From Lysobacterales bacterium (GTDB taxonomy: Bacteria; Pseudomonadota; Gammaproteobacteria; Xanthomonadales; SZUA-36), in NCBI GenBank assembly GCA_014238945.1, contig JABAAB010000126.1:27884-91883 (forward strand): a stretch of DNA of 64,000 nucleotides, read 5' to 3'. The stretch's first letter is position 1. Each line of letters opens with the position of its first letter. Positions 52,763 through 60,992 of this stretch are shown here, piece after piece. A program made the translations under genes and the position numbers. The notes beneath the pieces are model-generated. The model was not told where the DNA came from. It searched no databases and was given only the letters and a program-made list of their open reading frames with translations.

Positions 52763-53947
52763 ATGTCGGAAAACCCCGAAAAAACATTGAAAAACAGCTC
52801 CGAACGGGTGTGCGTTATTGGCGGTGGCATCATTGGATCCTGGACCGCATTGCATCTGGCAGAGGCCGGTGCAAAAACCACCTTGATCGAACAATTTCCT
52901 CTGCCGCATACCCGCGGGAGTTCGCATGGCTTATCACGTGCTTTCCGGTTTCTGGGAGAGCTTGAGATGGGCCGGCTCGACTACTCGTTGAACCGATGGC
53001 TGGCTTTGCAAAAAGCAATCGGCGAAACATTGTTCATCAAGACCGGTCTGCTCAATTTTGGTCCGCCCGGTGATCCGGACCTTGAACGATATATGAATGT
53101 GCTAAAGGACAGCGATCGGCCGGTGCAGTGGCTAGAAAATGAGACCATCGCCAGGCGTTATCCGATGCTTGATTACTCCGAAGGCTGGGGCGCTGCTTTT
53201 GATCCGAACGGCGGCTTGCTAATCGCACATCGCTGTCTCAATGCTGTCCAGTCAAAGTTTCTTGAACTGGGAGGAACCATCGTCACCGGCTGCGTGGAGT
53301 CTTTCGAGTCGAAAGACGAGCAGGAGGTTGAAATTGAGATGCGTACCCATGCCAGCGACATGATTGATACCCGGTCCTTTGATCGCCTGGTGGTCTGCGC
53401 TGGACCCTGGACGGCAAAACTGGTACCGCAATTGAAAACGCATCTCAGCAGTCTGCTGACGCCGGTTACCTACTGGCACGACCCGACCGGCAGTTACAGC
53501 GCCTCATCCGGATTCCCCATTATTTTCAATGCACGGCTGACAGGCGTCTATGGAATACCAGCCTGTGAATACCCTGGCATGATGAAGATGTTGTATCACG
53601 GTGGCCCGGAGTCCGATCCAGACCGTCGTGATTTGGTCTCGTCAGAACCCTACGTCAAAAAAGTCAGACGTTACGTGCGGAAACATCTGCCATTGCTCGA
53701 TCACGAAGCGCCAGCGATTCGGGAATCCTGTATGTATACGATGATGTCCGACGGTAACCCCGTGATCGACCGGCTCGACAGCAACGTTGTTACCGGTTGC
53801 GGGTTTTCCGGCAGTGGCTTCAAGCACGCCCCGGCTACGGGGCTGATGCTTGCCGCGCTCGCGCTGGGGCAAGATGAAGCCATACCCAATGAATTTCGAA
53901 AAGACCGCTACGCTTTGGGGCGCCTGCAAACCGCTCTTTCCGGGTAG
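52763..53947 (+). CDS. FAD-dependent amine oxidase/oxidoreductase (DAO/SolA-like)
   Basis: A 394-residue flavoprotein. RVCVIGGGIIGSWTALHLAE is the dinucleotide-binding motif near the N-terminus, and PLPHTRGSSHGLSRAFRF resembles the segment that holds FAD in monomeric sarcosine and N-methyltryptophan oxidases. The C-terminal GCGFSGSGFKHAPATG closes the FAD site. It should oxidise a secondary or primary amine such as an N-methyl amino acid. The ATG at 52763 is preferred over the upstream TTG at 52748. The next gene, a phosphotransferase, starts 43 bases later, suggesting one pathway. Confidence 0.87.
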   Translation: MSENPEKTLKNSSERVCVIGGGIIGSWTALHLAEAGAKTTLIEQFPLPHTRGSSHGLSRAFRFLGELEMGRLDYSLNRWLALQKAIGETLFIKTGLLNFGPPGDPDLERYMNVLKDSDRPVQWLENETIARRYPMLDYSEGWGAAFDPNGGLLIAHRCLNAVQSKFLELGGTIVTGCVESFESKDEQEVEIEMRTHASDMIDTRSFDRLVVCAGPWTAKLVPQLKTHLSSLLTPVTYWHDPTGSYSASSGFPIIFNARLTGVYGIPACEYPGMMKMLYHGGPESDPDRRDLVSSEPYVKKVRRYVRKHLPLLDHEAPAIRESCMYTMMSDGNPVIDRLDSNVVTGCGFSGSGFKHAPATGLMLAALALGQDEAIPNEFRKDRYALGRLQTALSG

Positions 53948-53990
53948 GAAAGATGTTTCCAGCCAATCAACGAACCAGGATGACGTGCCA

Positions 53991-55037
53991 ATGAGCACCA
54001 TTAACGACACCATGAACCCGGTTACCGTCGAGCCGCCCAGTTTCGCGGTCAAGGACGTGGCTGCAGTTGTTGCAAAAAACTTAAATTTGCGGGGCGACTA
54101 CACCCAGCTCGTCAGCGAACGGGATCAGAATTTTCGTCTCAGAACCGCAGATGGCCAGGGATACGTCGTCAAAGTCACCGGAATGATGGAGGAGCGTATT
54201 GCGACGGACTTTCAGATCGCCGCGCTGTCTCACTTCGAGGAGAATGAATTCAACTACACGCCACGGGTCTTCAGGACAGTATCGGGTGAGAAGCGCAGTG
54301 TCATCACCTCAGATACTGGTCAGGAATACAGCTTACGCGTCGTGACCTGGCTTGATGGGTGTTTACTGAGTGACATTGAACTGACCATAGACAATACCAG
54401 GCGGTTCGGGCGACGTCTCGCCGAACTGGATCTGTCGTTGGCGACATTTGACTTCGATGGCGATGGCGAGGCTGGACTGTGGGACATGCAGGAAGCGCAA
54501 CAACTGCGAAGCCTTCTGCTTCACATAAACGATGAAGAAGTCCGGAAGTATGTGGGCTTCGTTCTCACGCGATTCGACGAAACCGTCATAACAGTGCTTC
54601 GTACATTGCCCAGGCAAGCCATACACAACGATGCAAATCCTGAAAACATTCTGATGGACGCGGATGGCGATGTGTCAGGATTCATCGATTTCGGCGACGC
54701 ACTCAAGGCACCTCGAATCATTGAAGTGGCGACGGCCGCCGCCTACCTGCGAGCGGGCGGCGAGAATCCACTGAAGTTCATTGTGGCGTTCGTCGAAGGT
54801 TACCATCAGCAGAGCCCGTTATCGGAAGCGGAACTGAACCTGTTGTTTGATCTCATCAGGACACGTTTGGCGATGACACTGATCATCCTGTACTGGCGAT
54901 TGACAGCCCGTGCTGAGGACGACCCGTATCGTCAGAAGACTCTGGACAGCGAAAGCAATGCGTTCGAATTTCTGGTTTTCCTCTCGGATCTCGGCCACGA
55001 AGCATTCAAACGACGCATCAACAAAGGGTCCATTTAG
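53991..55037 (+). CDS. Aminoglycoside-phosphotransferase-fold kinase (hydroxylysine/homoserine kinase type)
   Basis: A 348-residue APH-fold kinase. The ATP pocket is formed by QNFRLRTADGQGYVVKVTG. The catalytic loop is HNDANPENILMDADGDVSGF followed by IDFGDAL, giving catalytic Asp, Asn and metal-binding Asp. The pattern is close to hydroxylysine kinase and homoserine-kinase-II-like enzymes rather than antibiotic resistance enzymes. I start it at the ATG at 53991 after the FAD gene stop; the frame is open to 53850 but that would overlap the flavoprotein. The pairing with an amine oxidase points to amino-alcohol or amino-acid catabolism. Confidence 0.82.
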   Translation: MSTINDTMNPVTVEPPSFAVKDVAAVVAKNLNLRGDYTQLVSERDQNFRLRTADGQGYVVKVTGMMEERIATDFQIAALSHFEENEFNYTPRVFRTVSGEKRSVITSDTGQEYSLRVVTWLDGCLLSDIELTIDNTRRFGRRLAELDLSLATFDFDGDGEAGLWDMQEAQQLRSLLLHINDEEVRKYVGFVLTRFDETVITVLRTLPRQAIHNDANPENILMDADGDVSGFIDFGDALKAPRIIEVATAAAYLRAGGENPLKFIVAFVEGYHQQSPLSEAELNLLFDLIRTRLAMTLIILYWRLTARAEDDPYRQKTLDSESNAFEFLVFLSDLGHEAFKRRINKGSI

Positions 55038-55042
55038 TGGCT

Positions 55043-55082
55043 GGGGTCAGAGTAAAGGGCCAGAGCACATTACTCTGACCCC
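55043..55082. repeat. GGGGTCAGAGTAA palindromic repeat, copy 4
   Basis: Perfect 13-bp arms GGGGTCAGAGTAA (55043-55055) and TTACTCTGACCCC (55070-55082) around a 14-base loop. It lies between the convergent kinase and cytochrome peroxidase genes, five bases after the kinase stop. Confidence 0.8.
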
Positions 55083-55138
55083 GGCGGTTCCGAGCGTGCC
55101 AATTTACCTAACACTGCCATCAGTTTGAGCGATATGGG

Positions 55139-56500
55139 TCAGTCCCAGATAGGCAAACCACTGGGCACACTCTCAGGAACATCGCCCCTCATGTCCAGGG
55201 CTTTCTGGTCTGTCAAGCTATGAAGAAAAGCCAGCAATGCCTGTATGTCCTTTTCTTTTAACCAGACTGGATCCAACTCGTTCGCAGCTGCAATATCAGC
55301 GAGTCGATTCATATCATCCATCACGACGAAGTCCAGTGCGTCGAGATCAGGTCTTGAAGGCAATACCGCCTGTTCCCGGTCGTACTCGTAAAGTGCATTC
55401 ACACTATCGAGTTTGTGTCGAACAACGGCCTCCAGTGTGTTGTAAGCACCTGCATGTCCGTAGGGTGCACTCAGAACTACATTTCTTAATGTGGGTGTGC
55501 GGAAGCGGAAGCGATCCCCGGAATCACCGGTCACTCGCTCACGACCGAAGTCACCATGGCCATCCGGATCGTCCCCCTTGCCAGGTCCGATCTGTGGCAT
55601 CGCGATCGCATGGAAGTCATGATCTGTCTGGAAGGCACCACTGTGACAATCTCCGCAACCACCTTTGCCATAGAATATGTTCATGCCAATACGCGCCTGC
55701 GCGCTGATTGCGTTTTTGTCGCCTCGCAGGTACTGATCAAATGGGCTGTTATCGAAACGCCACTCACGTGCCTCGAAAGCGGCAATGGCATTGGCTGCGT
55801 GAACGTAGGTGATATCTTCTGCCGACAAAACCTCTCCTGGATAAGCCGCCATGAACATATCGACGTAGACGTCAATGCCTTGAAGTTTCTGGGCTACCAG
55901 ATCCCACACGCCTCCAATGCCAGCAAGTTGACCGATGGCCGCGGCGTCGGCCTGTGGATTTTCACCTGATTGTCCTGCCATTTCTGTAGCGGAGGTAATA
56001 GGGAACATGGCTTGCACGGCCAGTGGGTTATCCAGTCCGTCAGGCAGGTCCTCACCAGCCGGGGAGTCGAAGCCAGATGGCGCCAGGGCGTTTTCCTCTA
56101 CCCGACCGTCGAAGAACATCCGGGTAAATTCACGCGCGCCCAGGTTAAATACCGGCGGTGCATTTCGTGGTACACGTTCATGGATGGCATGATCACCACT
56201 GCCGGTGTTCCGTGTCACACCCAGCCCACGGCTACCCTCACCCACCGGTAGTGACAACCCGTCCCCGGTACCGGCCATTGGATGGTGACAGGTAGCGCAG
56301 GATATATTCTCATTTCCACTCAAAATTTTATCGAAAAACAACTGTTTGCCCAACTGCACTTTTGCAGGTAACGGGGATCCATTGTCATAAAATTGGGAGT
56401 CTGTTACTGGATCAGGTCCGGGAAATCCTGCGGCCAGAACTGTGAGGCTGGTCAGCCAAGAGAGGACGGTGAGAGTGATACATTGTGTTTTGGTGATCAT
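55139..56500 (-). CDS. Di-haem cytochrome c peroxidase family protein (MauG/CcpA type)
   Basis: A 453-residue exported protein with signal peptide (cleaved near LAAGFPG). Two c-type haem sites are visible, SCATCHH (C68, C71, H72) and GGCGDCHSG at about residue 285. QLGKQLFFDKILSGNENISC precedes the first and FRTPTLRNVVLSAPYGHAGA follows the second; both are typical of the bacterial di-haem peroxidases and MauG-like enzymes. It probably reduces peroxide or oxidises a protein side chain in the periplasm. The chain is about 100 residues longer than classical CcpA, mostly in an insert around 150-260. Confidence 0.9.
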   Translation of the reverse strand: MITKTQCITLTVLSWLTSLTVLAAGFPGPDPVTDSQFYDNGSPLPAKVQLGKQLFFDKILSGNENISCATCHHPMAGTGDGLSLPVGEGSRGLGVTRNTGSGDHAIHERVPRNAPPVFNLGAREFTRMFFDGRVEENALAPSGFDSPAGEDLPDGLDNPLAVQAMFPITSATEMAGQSGENPQADAAAIGQLAGIGGVWDLVAQKLQGIDVYVDMFMAAYPGEVLSAEDITYVHAANAIAAFEAREWRFDNSPFDQYLRGDKNAISAQARIGMNIFYGKGGCGDCHSGAFQTDHDFHAIAMPQIGPGKGDDPDGHGDFGRERVTGDSGDRFRFRTPTLRNVVLSAPYGHAGAYNTLEAVVRHKLDSVNALYEYDREQAVLPSRPDLDALDFVVMDDMNRLADIAAANELDPVWLKEKDIQALLAFLHSLTDQKALDMRGDVPESVPSGLPIWD

Positions 56501-56710
56501 CGGCGTGTTTGCTCTTTGTTATTGGACGCAAAGTATAGACCAACCCTTCCTTGAAAGGTGGGATTAATAGTGGGGTCGGAATAAATGCGGTGTCAGAGAT
56601 ACCAACTCCCAGCCAGGGACGCCCGGTTTGAAAAGATAAGGCTCTGCGTTGCGGCTCGTGGCGGGTTTGCCGGTCAGGGCCCTGCCAATTTAGAATAGGG
56701 GAAACATCTC

Positions 56711-57562
56711 GTGCTGAAAAAAATTCTGCTCATCGTGTGCTCAATGATGATCGCCGGCTCCGTCCAGGCATGGGAGATGAGGGCACAGGCTACAGATTCA
56801 ACCGGGGTGACGGTTGACAGCGGCAGCATCTCGTCACTCCCGGGAACCCCGGTGTCATCCAGTATCCAGGTCGCAGACAAGACTCCGGGCGCATATGCCG
56901 AGGTGGACTTGCCGGGTGGCAGTTTGAGGGCACTTGCACAAGATCCTATTGGCGGGGGAACCGGCACATTGGCCATCGGCAGTGCCAATCTGAACCGGCA
57001 TTATTTTAAAAACACAACGGGTAATACCTACAACGTACCTGGTGGTATATTTGGAATGGTTATCGCGGGAACGCACTCGGCTTCCGGCACACCGTCAGCC
57101 CAGGGTGAACAAAAAGCAGGAGTCCAGTACAGCATGATACTGGAATGGCGGAGCCTTACCAACGCAACTATCTGGGCGCAAAATGTCCTTACCAGCAAAA
57201 TGGAAAACATCTGGATGGATGGAAATGACAACGGTACAACGCTGACCGAGGAAGTGGCCGTTCAGGGGGATTCCTATGTTCTGGAACTCACCGATACAAC
57301 GTACCTGGCAGTGCTTGAAGTACCAGCGTTTACCTGGGAGCCGGACGAGGTTATGTACCTGTGTGCATCCCTGAATGTCTTTGCCACGACAAGCGATGCT
57401 GGTCTGGGGGGCCGGGTAGATGCAATGAACACGGCATCGTTATACATGAGCGTTCCTCCCGGTATAGATGTGGAGGATGCAGGATTAATGACCCTGGACG
57501 ACCTGGGTTGGGTGACCTTGCTGGACACCGTCTTTGCAGACGGATTTGAAGGGGACAATTAG
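56711..57562 (+). CDS. Secreted protein with C-terminal FADGFE motif
   Basis: A 283-residue exported protein: signal peptide to about residue 20 (ends SVQA), then a beta-rich domain with no family I know, rich in Thr, Gly and Asn. It ends LDTVFADGFEGDN. A terminal FxDGFE motif is seen at the ends of many secreted proteins in some gammaproteobacteria, where it may act as a sorting or processing tag; that function is not established. The start is GTG at 56711 with AGGGGA upstream. It contains just one Cys in the mature part. Confidence 0.65.
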   Translation: MLKKILLIVCSMMIAGSVQAWEMRAQATDSTGVTVDSGSISSLPGTPVSSSIQVADKTPGAYAEVDLPGGSLRALAQDPIGGGTGTLAIGSANLNRHYFKNTTGNTYNVPGGIFGMVIAGTHSASGTPSAQGEQKAGVQYSMILEWRSLTNATIWAQNVLTSKMENIWMDGNDNGTTLTEEVAVQGDSYVLELTDTTYLAVLEVPAFTWEPDEVMYLCASLNVFATTSDAGLGGRVDAMNTASLYMSVPPGIDVEDAGLMTLDDLGWVTLLDTVFADGFEGDN

Positions 57563-57573
57563 ATAGATAAAAG

Positions 57574-57614
57574 GGTTGTGCCCGATTCATGGGGCCGCCA
57601 GGGCAGGCACAACC
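57574..57614 (+). terminator. Hairpin after the secreted-protein gene
   Basis: GGTTGTGCC (57574-57582) and GGCACAACC (57606-57614) form a 9-bp stem starting 12 bases after the stop codon. The loop is long and can itself pair through GGGGCC-type bases. No T-run follows, so it would need Rho or act as an mRNA-stabilising stem. Confidence 0.45.
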
Positions 57615-57675
57615 ACTGATGTCACAGCGTCAATGGGGCTATATACTGCTATGAAGTTACTTATTGGGAACAGCC

Positions 57676-57882
57676 ATGGCTGACCTTGTCCAAACCCACA
57701 TCAAGTGCCTTAAGTGTTTTTCTGGTCACCCCTGCGCCTACGACCCCGACACGGAGCCGGCATTTACCTGTGGCAATTGTGGATACAAATTCATAACCAG
57801 GGAACTTCACGAGCAGATCAAGCCGCAACTCATCGCTATCGCCCGGGAAGAGGCGAAACAAGCCTTCAAGGACCTCCTCTGA
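57676..57882 (+). CDS. Small zinc-ribbon protein
   Basis: A 68-residue protein with two CxxC knuckles, IKCLKCFSGHPCAY and FTCGNCGYKF, followed by a helical tail (REEAKQAFKDLL). This fits a zinc ribbon that binds nucleic acid or a protein partner. A third Cys (in GHPC) is extra. The ATG at 57676 has GGGAACAG upstream; a TTG at 57664 is in frame. I do not know a specific family. It is convergent with the TolB/TPR protein gene. Confidence 0.7.
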   Translation: MADLVQTHIKCLKCFSGHPCAYDPDTEPAFTCGNCGYKFITRELHEQIKPQLIAIAREEAKQAFKDLL

Positions 57883-57959
57883 GACCACAAGGCCAGGCGT
57901 CTGATTTAGCCGGGGTCCTGTGTGAATTGAGATGTCGCCCCTACAAAGGTCTGTTTGAA

Positions 57960-59843
57960 TTATTTACATTCAAAATCATCATCGCCTATGGGTCTGCACC
58001 GCTCCGGCCAGCCGATTTCCCGCCAATATTCGGGCAATCGGGACTCCCTCATTATTTCTTTGGTCCTGGGGATGGCATGAAGCTGCTTAAACCGGGTCTC
58101 ATCTGCAAACGGTGAAAAGTAAGTGATGGCGATCAGGAAGCCTTCCCATTGGGTGTTTTCCCTGGGGTAGACAATGTCTAACCAGAGCTTGTAGCGACCT
58201 GCCAGTCTTGCGACATCCGGGAAATATTCCAGGGCGCTGAGCATTTCACCTTCGGGTAGTTCTTCGGGTAGTTCTTCGGGTTGCTCTTTGGAATTGGCCA
58301 TCCAATCAATCAACAACTGCAACCCGGTGGGTGTCGTCATGCCCAGCAGGTCCATTTGTTCCACGTATTCATGTGCAATTGCATATTCTTCCTGTTCCAC
58401 CAGTCGCAACAGATATCGATATTGAATGTTTTTCAGGTCGGGGTTTATCTCCAAAGCGACACGAATGTGCTCGTCCTGCTTTTCGGTGTTGCCGAGCGTC
58501 TCATACACCCGCGCGGCCATGAACCTGAAAACGGGTACCAGGGGGTCCAGCACAATAATACGCTCTGCTACCCGCTTTGCTTTATCAATCTGCCAGGAAT
58601 ACAGCAAAAAGTGACCGTAATCCTCCATGATGTCAGGCGAATCAGGGTCTCGCGCCAATGCCTTTTCATAGTATTCCTGAGCTTCGGACCACCTGAATTG
58701 GGCCAGCCGGTTATTGGCCATGGCATGCAGTGCCATGGGCAAATCCGGATCGAGTTCGAGTGATCTTTGTGCCGCCTGCAGACTTCTTGCATCCGCATCA
58801 CCAATGCGCTCCATTTCTTCAGGCGTAACATAGCTCATGACCACATTCAGGCTGTGCGCCAGGCCGGCCCATGCAGGAGCATATTGAGGGTCGATGGTGA
58901 TGGCCCGTTCGAACAGATCCAGCGCTTCAAGCAGTCCTCTTCCGCGTTTTCGGTGAAGTGCCCGGGCGCGAAGATACAGATCATAAACTTCGGGGTTGGT
59001 TGTAGCGCTGCGTGTGCTGGTGTCTGATCCTGAAATTCCGAGTGAAACTTGTAATGCAGTAGCAATCTGGGTGGAAATTTCATCCTGAACAGCGAAAATG
59101 CTTTCGATCTTGCGGTCGTAGGTTTCTGACCAAAGATGAAAACCGTCGCTGGCCCTTATCAACTGGGCAGTGATACGTACCTGTTCGCCATCGCGGCGCA
59201 CGCTACCCTCGAGCATGGTGCTGACACCCAGGATTTGAGCAACCTCGCGTATATCCATGTTTTGCCCCTTAAAGGAGAAAACGGAAGTACGGGCTGCTAC
59301 CTGCAGACCCGGTATCTTGGCCAGGCGGTTGAGGATTTCCTCGGTGATGCCATCGGAGAAGTACTCCTGTTCGGGGTCGGAGCTCATGTTGACGAAGGGC
59401 AACACGGCGATGGATTTTCTGTCGGGCTCCTCGGGCGGAGCAGCAACTACTGTAGCTTCGGGTTGCGCAGAAACCACAGGGTTCGGATCCGGAGTCGGCG
59501 CATCCCCCGATTGCCGGTACAGCAGGACCAGTACGGCGATCACCAGGAAACCGATTACTACCCGGTCGAGTTTTTGCCCGGTTTTGCCGGTGATTGACTC
59601 GCTGCGATCGATATCGGTCTCACGTCTGATGCCTTCCGGTGTCATCTCGTAGGCCCAGGCAATGACCAATGCAGCAACAAAACCAAGCCCGACCATCAGC
59701 ATCATGGCCTGGATGACCCAGTCCGGCGCATTGATGTTTTCCAGCACCAGGTCGGCCACCTGCAGCAGCACCCAGGCCGCCACGCCGTAGGCCACACCCA
59801 CGCGGAACACGTTTCTTCTTTTTAGTTCTTCAAATAAGCTCAA
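57960..59843 (-). CDS. Membrane-anchored TolB-like/TPR protein
   Basis: A 627-residue protein of a family abundant in this class of bacteria. It opens MSLFEELKRRNVFRVGVAYG, and has membrane helices at about 15-33, 43-62 and 92-108. A domain like the TolB N-terminus follows (KSIAVLPFVNMSSDPEQEYF, then SDGITEEILNRLAKIPGLQV and VRITAQLIRASDGFHLWSE), and then six or more TPR units to the C-terminus. A short direct repeat EELPEELPEGE lies near residue 530. Relatives often carry an adenylate cyclase or winged-helix domain in place of the N-terminal helices. The role is probably sensing or scaffolding. Confidence 0.87.
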   Translation of the reverse strand: MSLFEELKRRNVFRVGVAYGVAAWVLLQVADLVLENINAPDWVIQAMMLMVGLGFVAALVIAWAYEMTPEGIRRETDIDRSESITGKTGQKLDRVVIGFLVIAVLVLLYRQSGDAPTPDPNPVVSAQPEATVVAAPPEEPDRKSIAVLPFVNMSSDPEQEYFSDGITEEILNRLAKIPGLQVAARTSVFSFKGQNMDIREVAQILGVSTMLEGSVRRDGEQVRITAQLIRASDGFHLWSETYDRKIESIFAVQDEISTQIATALQVSLGISGSDTSTRSATTNPEVYDLYLRARALHRKRGRGLLEALDLFERAITIDPQYAPAWAGLAHSLNVVMSYVTPEEMERIGDADARSLQAAQRSLELDPDLPMALHAMANNRLAQFRWSEAQEYYEKALARDPDSPDIMEDYGHFLLYSWQIDKAKRVAERIIVLDPLVPVFRFMAARVYETLGNTEKQDEHIRVALEINPDLKNIQYRYLLRLVEQEEYAIAHEYVEQMDLLGMTTPTGLQLLIDWMANSKEQPEELPEELPEGEMLSALEYFPDVARLAGRYKLWLDIVYPRENTQWEGFLIAITYFSPFADETRFKQLHAIPRTKEIMRESRLPEYWREIGWPERCRPIGDDDFECK

Positions 59844-60008
59844 CAGCTATCTCCGGTGTTCTTTTATTGTGTGGGAGCGACTTCTCATCAGGGCTATGCT
59901 ACACCATGCCCGGGGTCTTTCATGTCAACAAGAACCAGTATTATATGACGAATATGGTACGCAGAATCTTGTTCATTTGTCTTATGAAAAACGCCACATC
60001 TGAGTGAA

Positions 60009-60367
60009 TCAATCATGGGAAGATTGCGGGGCTTCTTCACCCAAGTGAGCGGTCAACCGGCGCAATTCTTCCAGTTCTGACTTTATTTCAATCCATTTTT
60101 TCTGATCTTTTTTGACTGTTCAATCTCAGCTTTCTGTTTTTGCATTTCATTTAACAGCAAGGTGGGATGTAGTCGATATTTAACTGTTTCGGCTTGCCCC
60201 TCGGGATTGAGCACCACCAGGTTTGGAAAAACCGCTGCCACTTCTTCAGCGACCAGACCATACTGCAACGGTTGCTCTCCATCTTCGCATGGTTTGGTAT
60301 AGCGAAATGTCACCGGCCGTATTGCTATGCCCTTCCTCATTGCTGAAAAGGGCTTACCATTGACCAA
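60009..60367 (-). pseudogene. S74 intramolecular-chaperone domain fragment with frameshift at a slippery site
   Basis: Frame 60083-60367 (TTG start) reads GIAIRPVTFRYTK, GLVAEEVAAVFPNLVVLNPE and NEMQKQKAEIEQ, the C-terminal S74 domain of phage tail spikes and some bacterial fibres that trims itself after trimer folding. Everything upstream of the domain is missing: a stop precedes the TTG by five codons. The frame ends at 60083, but the sequence A-AAA-AAG at 60107-60113 lies exactly in phase for a -1 frameshift. The -1 frame continues as DQKKWIEIKSELEELRRLTA and ends at 60009, giving the coiled-coil tail normal for this domain. Mutation or a read error in the A-run is the simpler explanation. 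Confidence 0.6.
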
Positions 60368-60566
60368 ATTGCATGTCTGTCATGGGGCCCAAATTGTTTG
60401 GTTGGTTGCATGATTTGGTGTTTGAATTACCAACATGCCCGAGTATAGTTTACAGGCGAACGGCTCGCTTCCCGCAGAGGTACGTGTTTAATGAAAGGGG
60501 CCAGGCCGGGTGTAACCAATCTTGCGTTTCGTCCGTTTCATGGGTGGCAAATACAGGAGTTCGAAC

Positions 60567-60911
60567 ATGAATTTTTCAAAAACCCCGGGAGTTATGCTGG
60601 TGGGCGTGCTGGTGGGCCCGCTGGTGTTTGGCGGGTGCAATACGAGCATCAACTCCTCCATCGTCGTCCCTGACGGCGAATCCCGATCAGGCGCCATGAC
60701 GACTGTTAACGGTGATGTCTCGATTGGCAGGGATTGCACGATCGAAGGAACCAGCAGATCTGTCAATGGCTGGATCGAGGGCGACATCGTGGTCAAGCGC
60801 GACGTAGATGTCCGCGTGATTCTGAGTGACGGCGGCAAGGTCCTCGGTCAGGTCGATGACGCAGAGGTCATCGATAAGAATGGGGCTCAGCCAGTGGTGG
60901 GTGACGACTGA
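60567..60911 (+). CDS. Bactofilin-like (polymer-forming) lipoprotein
   Basis: A 114-residue protein. It has a lipoprotein signal ending in PLVFGGC, then a right-handed beta-helix-like domain with turns such as NGDVSIGRDCTIEG, VNGWIEGDIVVKRDVDV and SDGGKVLGQVDDAEV. That pattern resembles bactofilins, small proteins that polymerise into membrane-associated filaments. Bactofilins are usually cytoplasmic, so a lipid-anchored exported version is unusual. AGGAG sits seven bases before the ATG at 60567; the frame is open to 60522 without a good site. A YbgC-like gene follows by about 80 bases. Confidence 0.7.
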   Translation: MNFSKTPGVMLVGVLVGPLVFGGCNTSINSSIVVPDGESRSGAMTTVNGDVSIGRDCTIEGTSRSVNGWIEGDIVVKRDVDVRVILSDGGKVLGQVDDAEVIDKNGAQPVVGDD

Positions 60912-60992
60912 CCGCTATTGGCCGGGTGCCCAAAAAGCATCGGACCCAAGAAGAAGGGGCCGGATCCCCACCGCAACCACAGAAGAAACCAA

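Noticed and set aside
40997..55082. Reading the spaced GGGGTCAGAG copies as a CRISPR array
   Set aside because: The copies are kilobases apart and separated by genes, with no regular spacers or cas genes.
56501..56710. Cyclic di-GMP (GEMM) riboswitch suggested by GGACGCAAAG near 56524
   Set aside because: Only the short ACGCAAAG string is present; the paired helices and tetraloop receptor of GEMM are missing.
58281..59652. Plus-strand frames of 130-160 residues opposite the TolB/TPR gene
   Set aside because: They are antisense to a complete, motif-rich protein.
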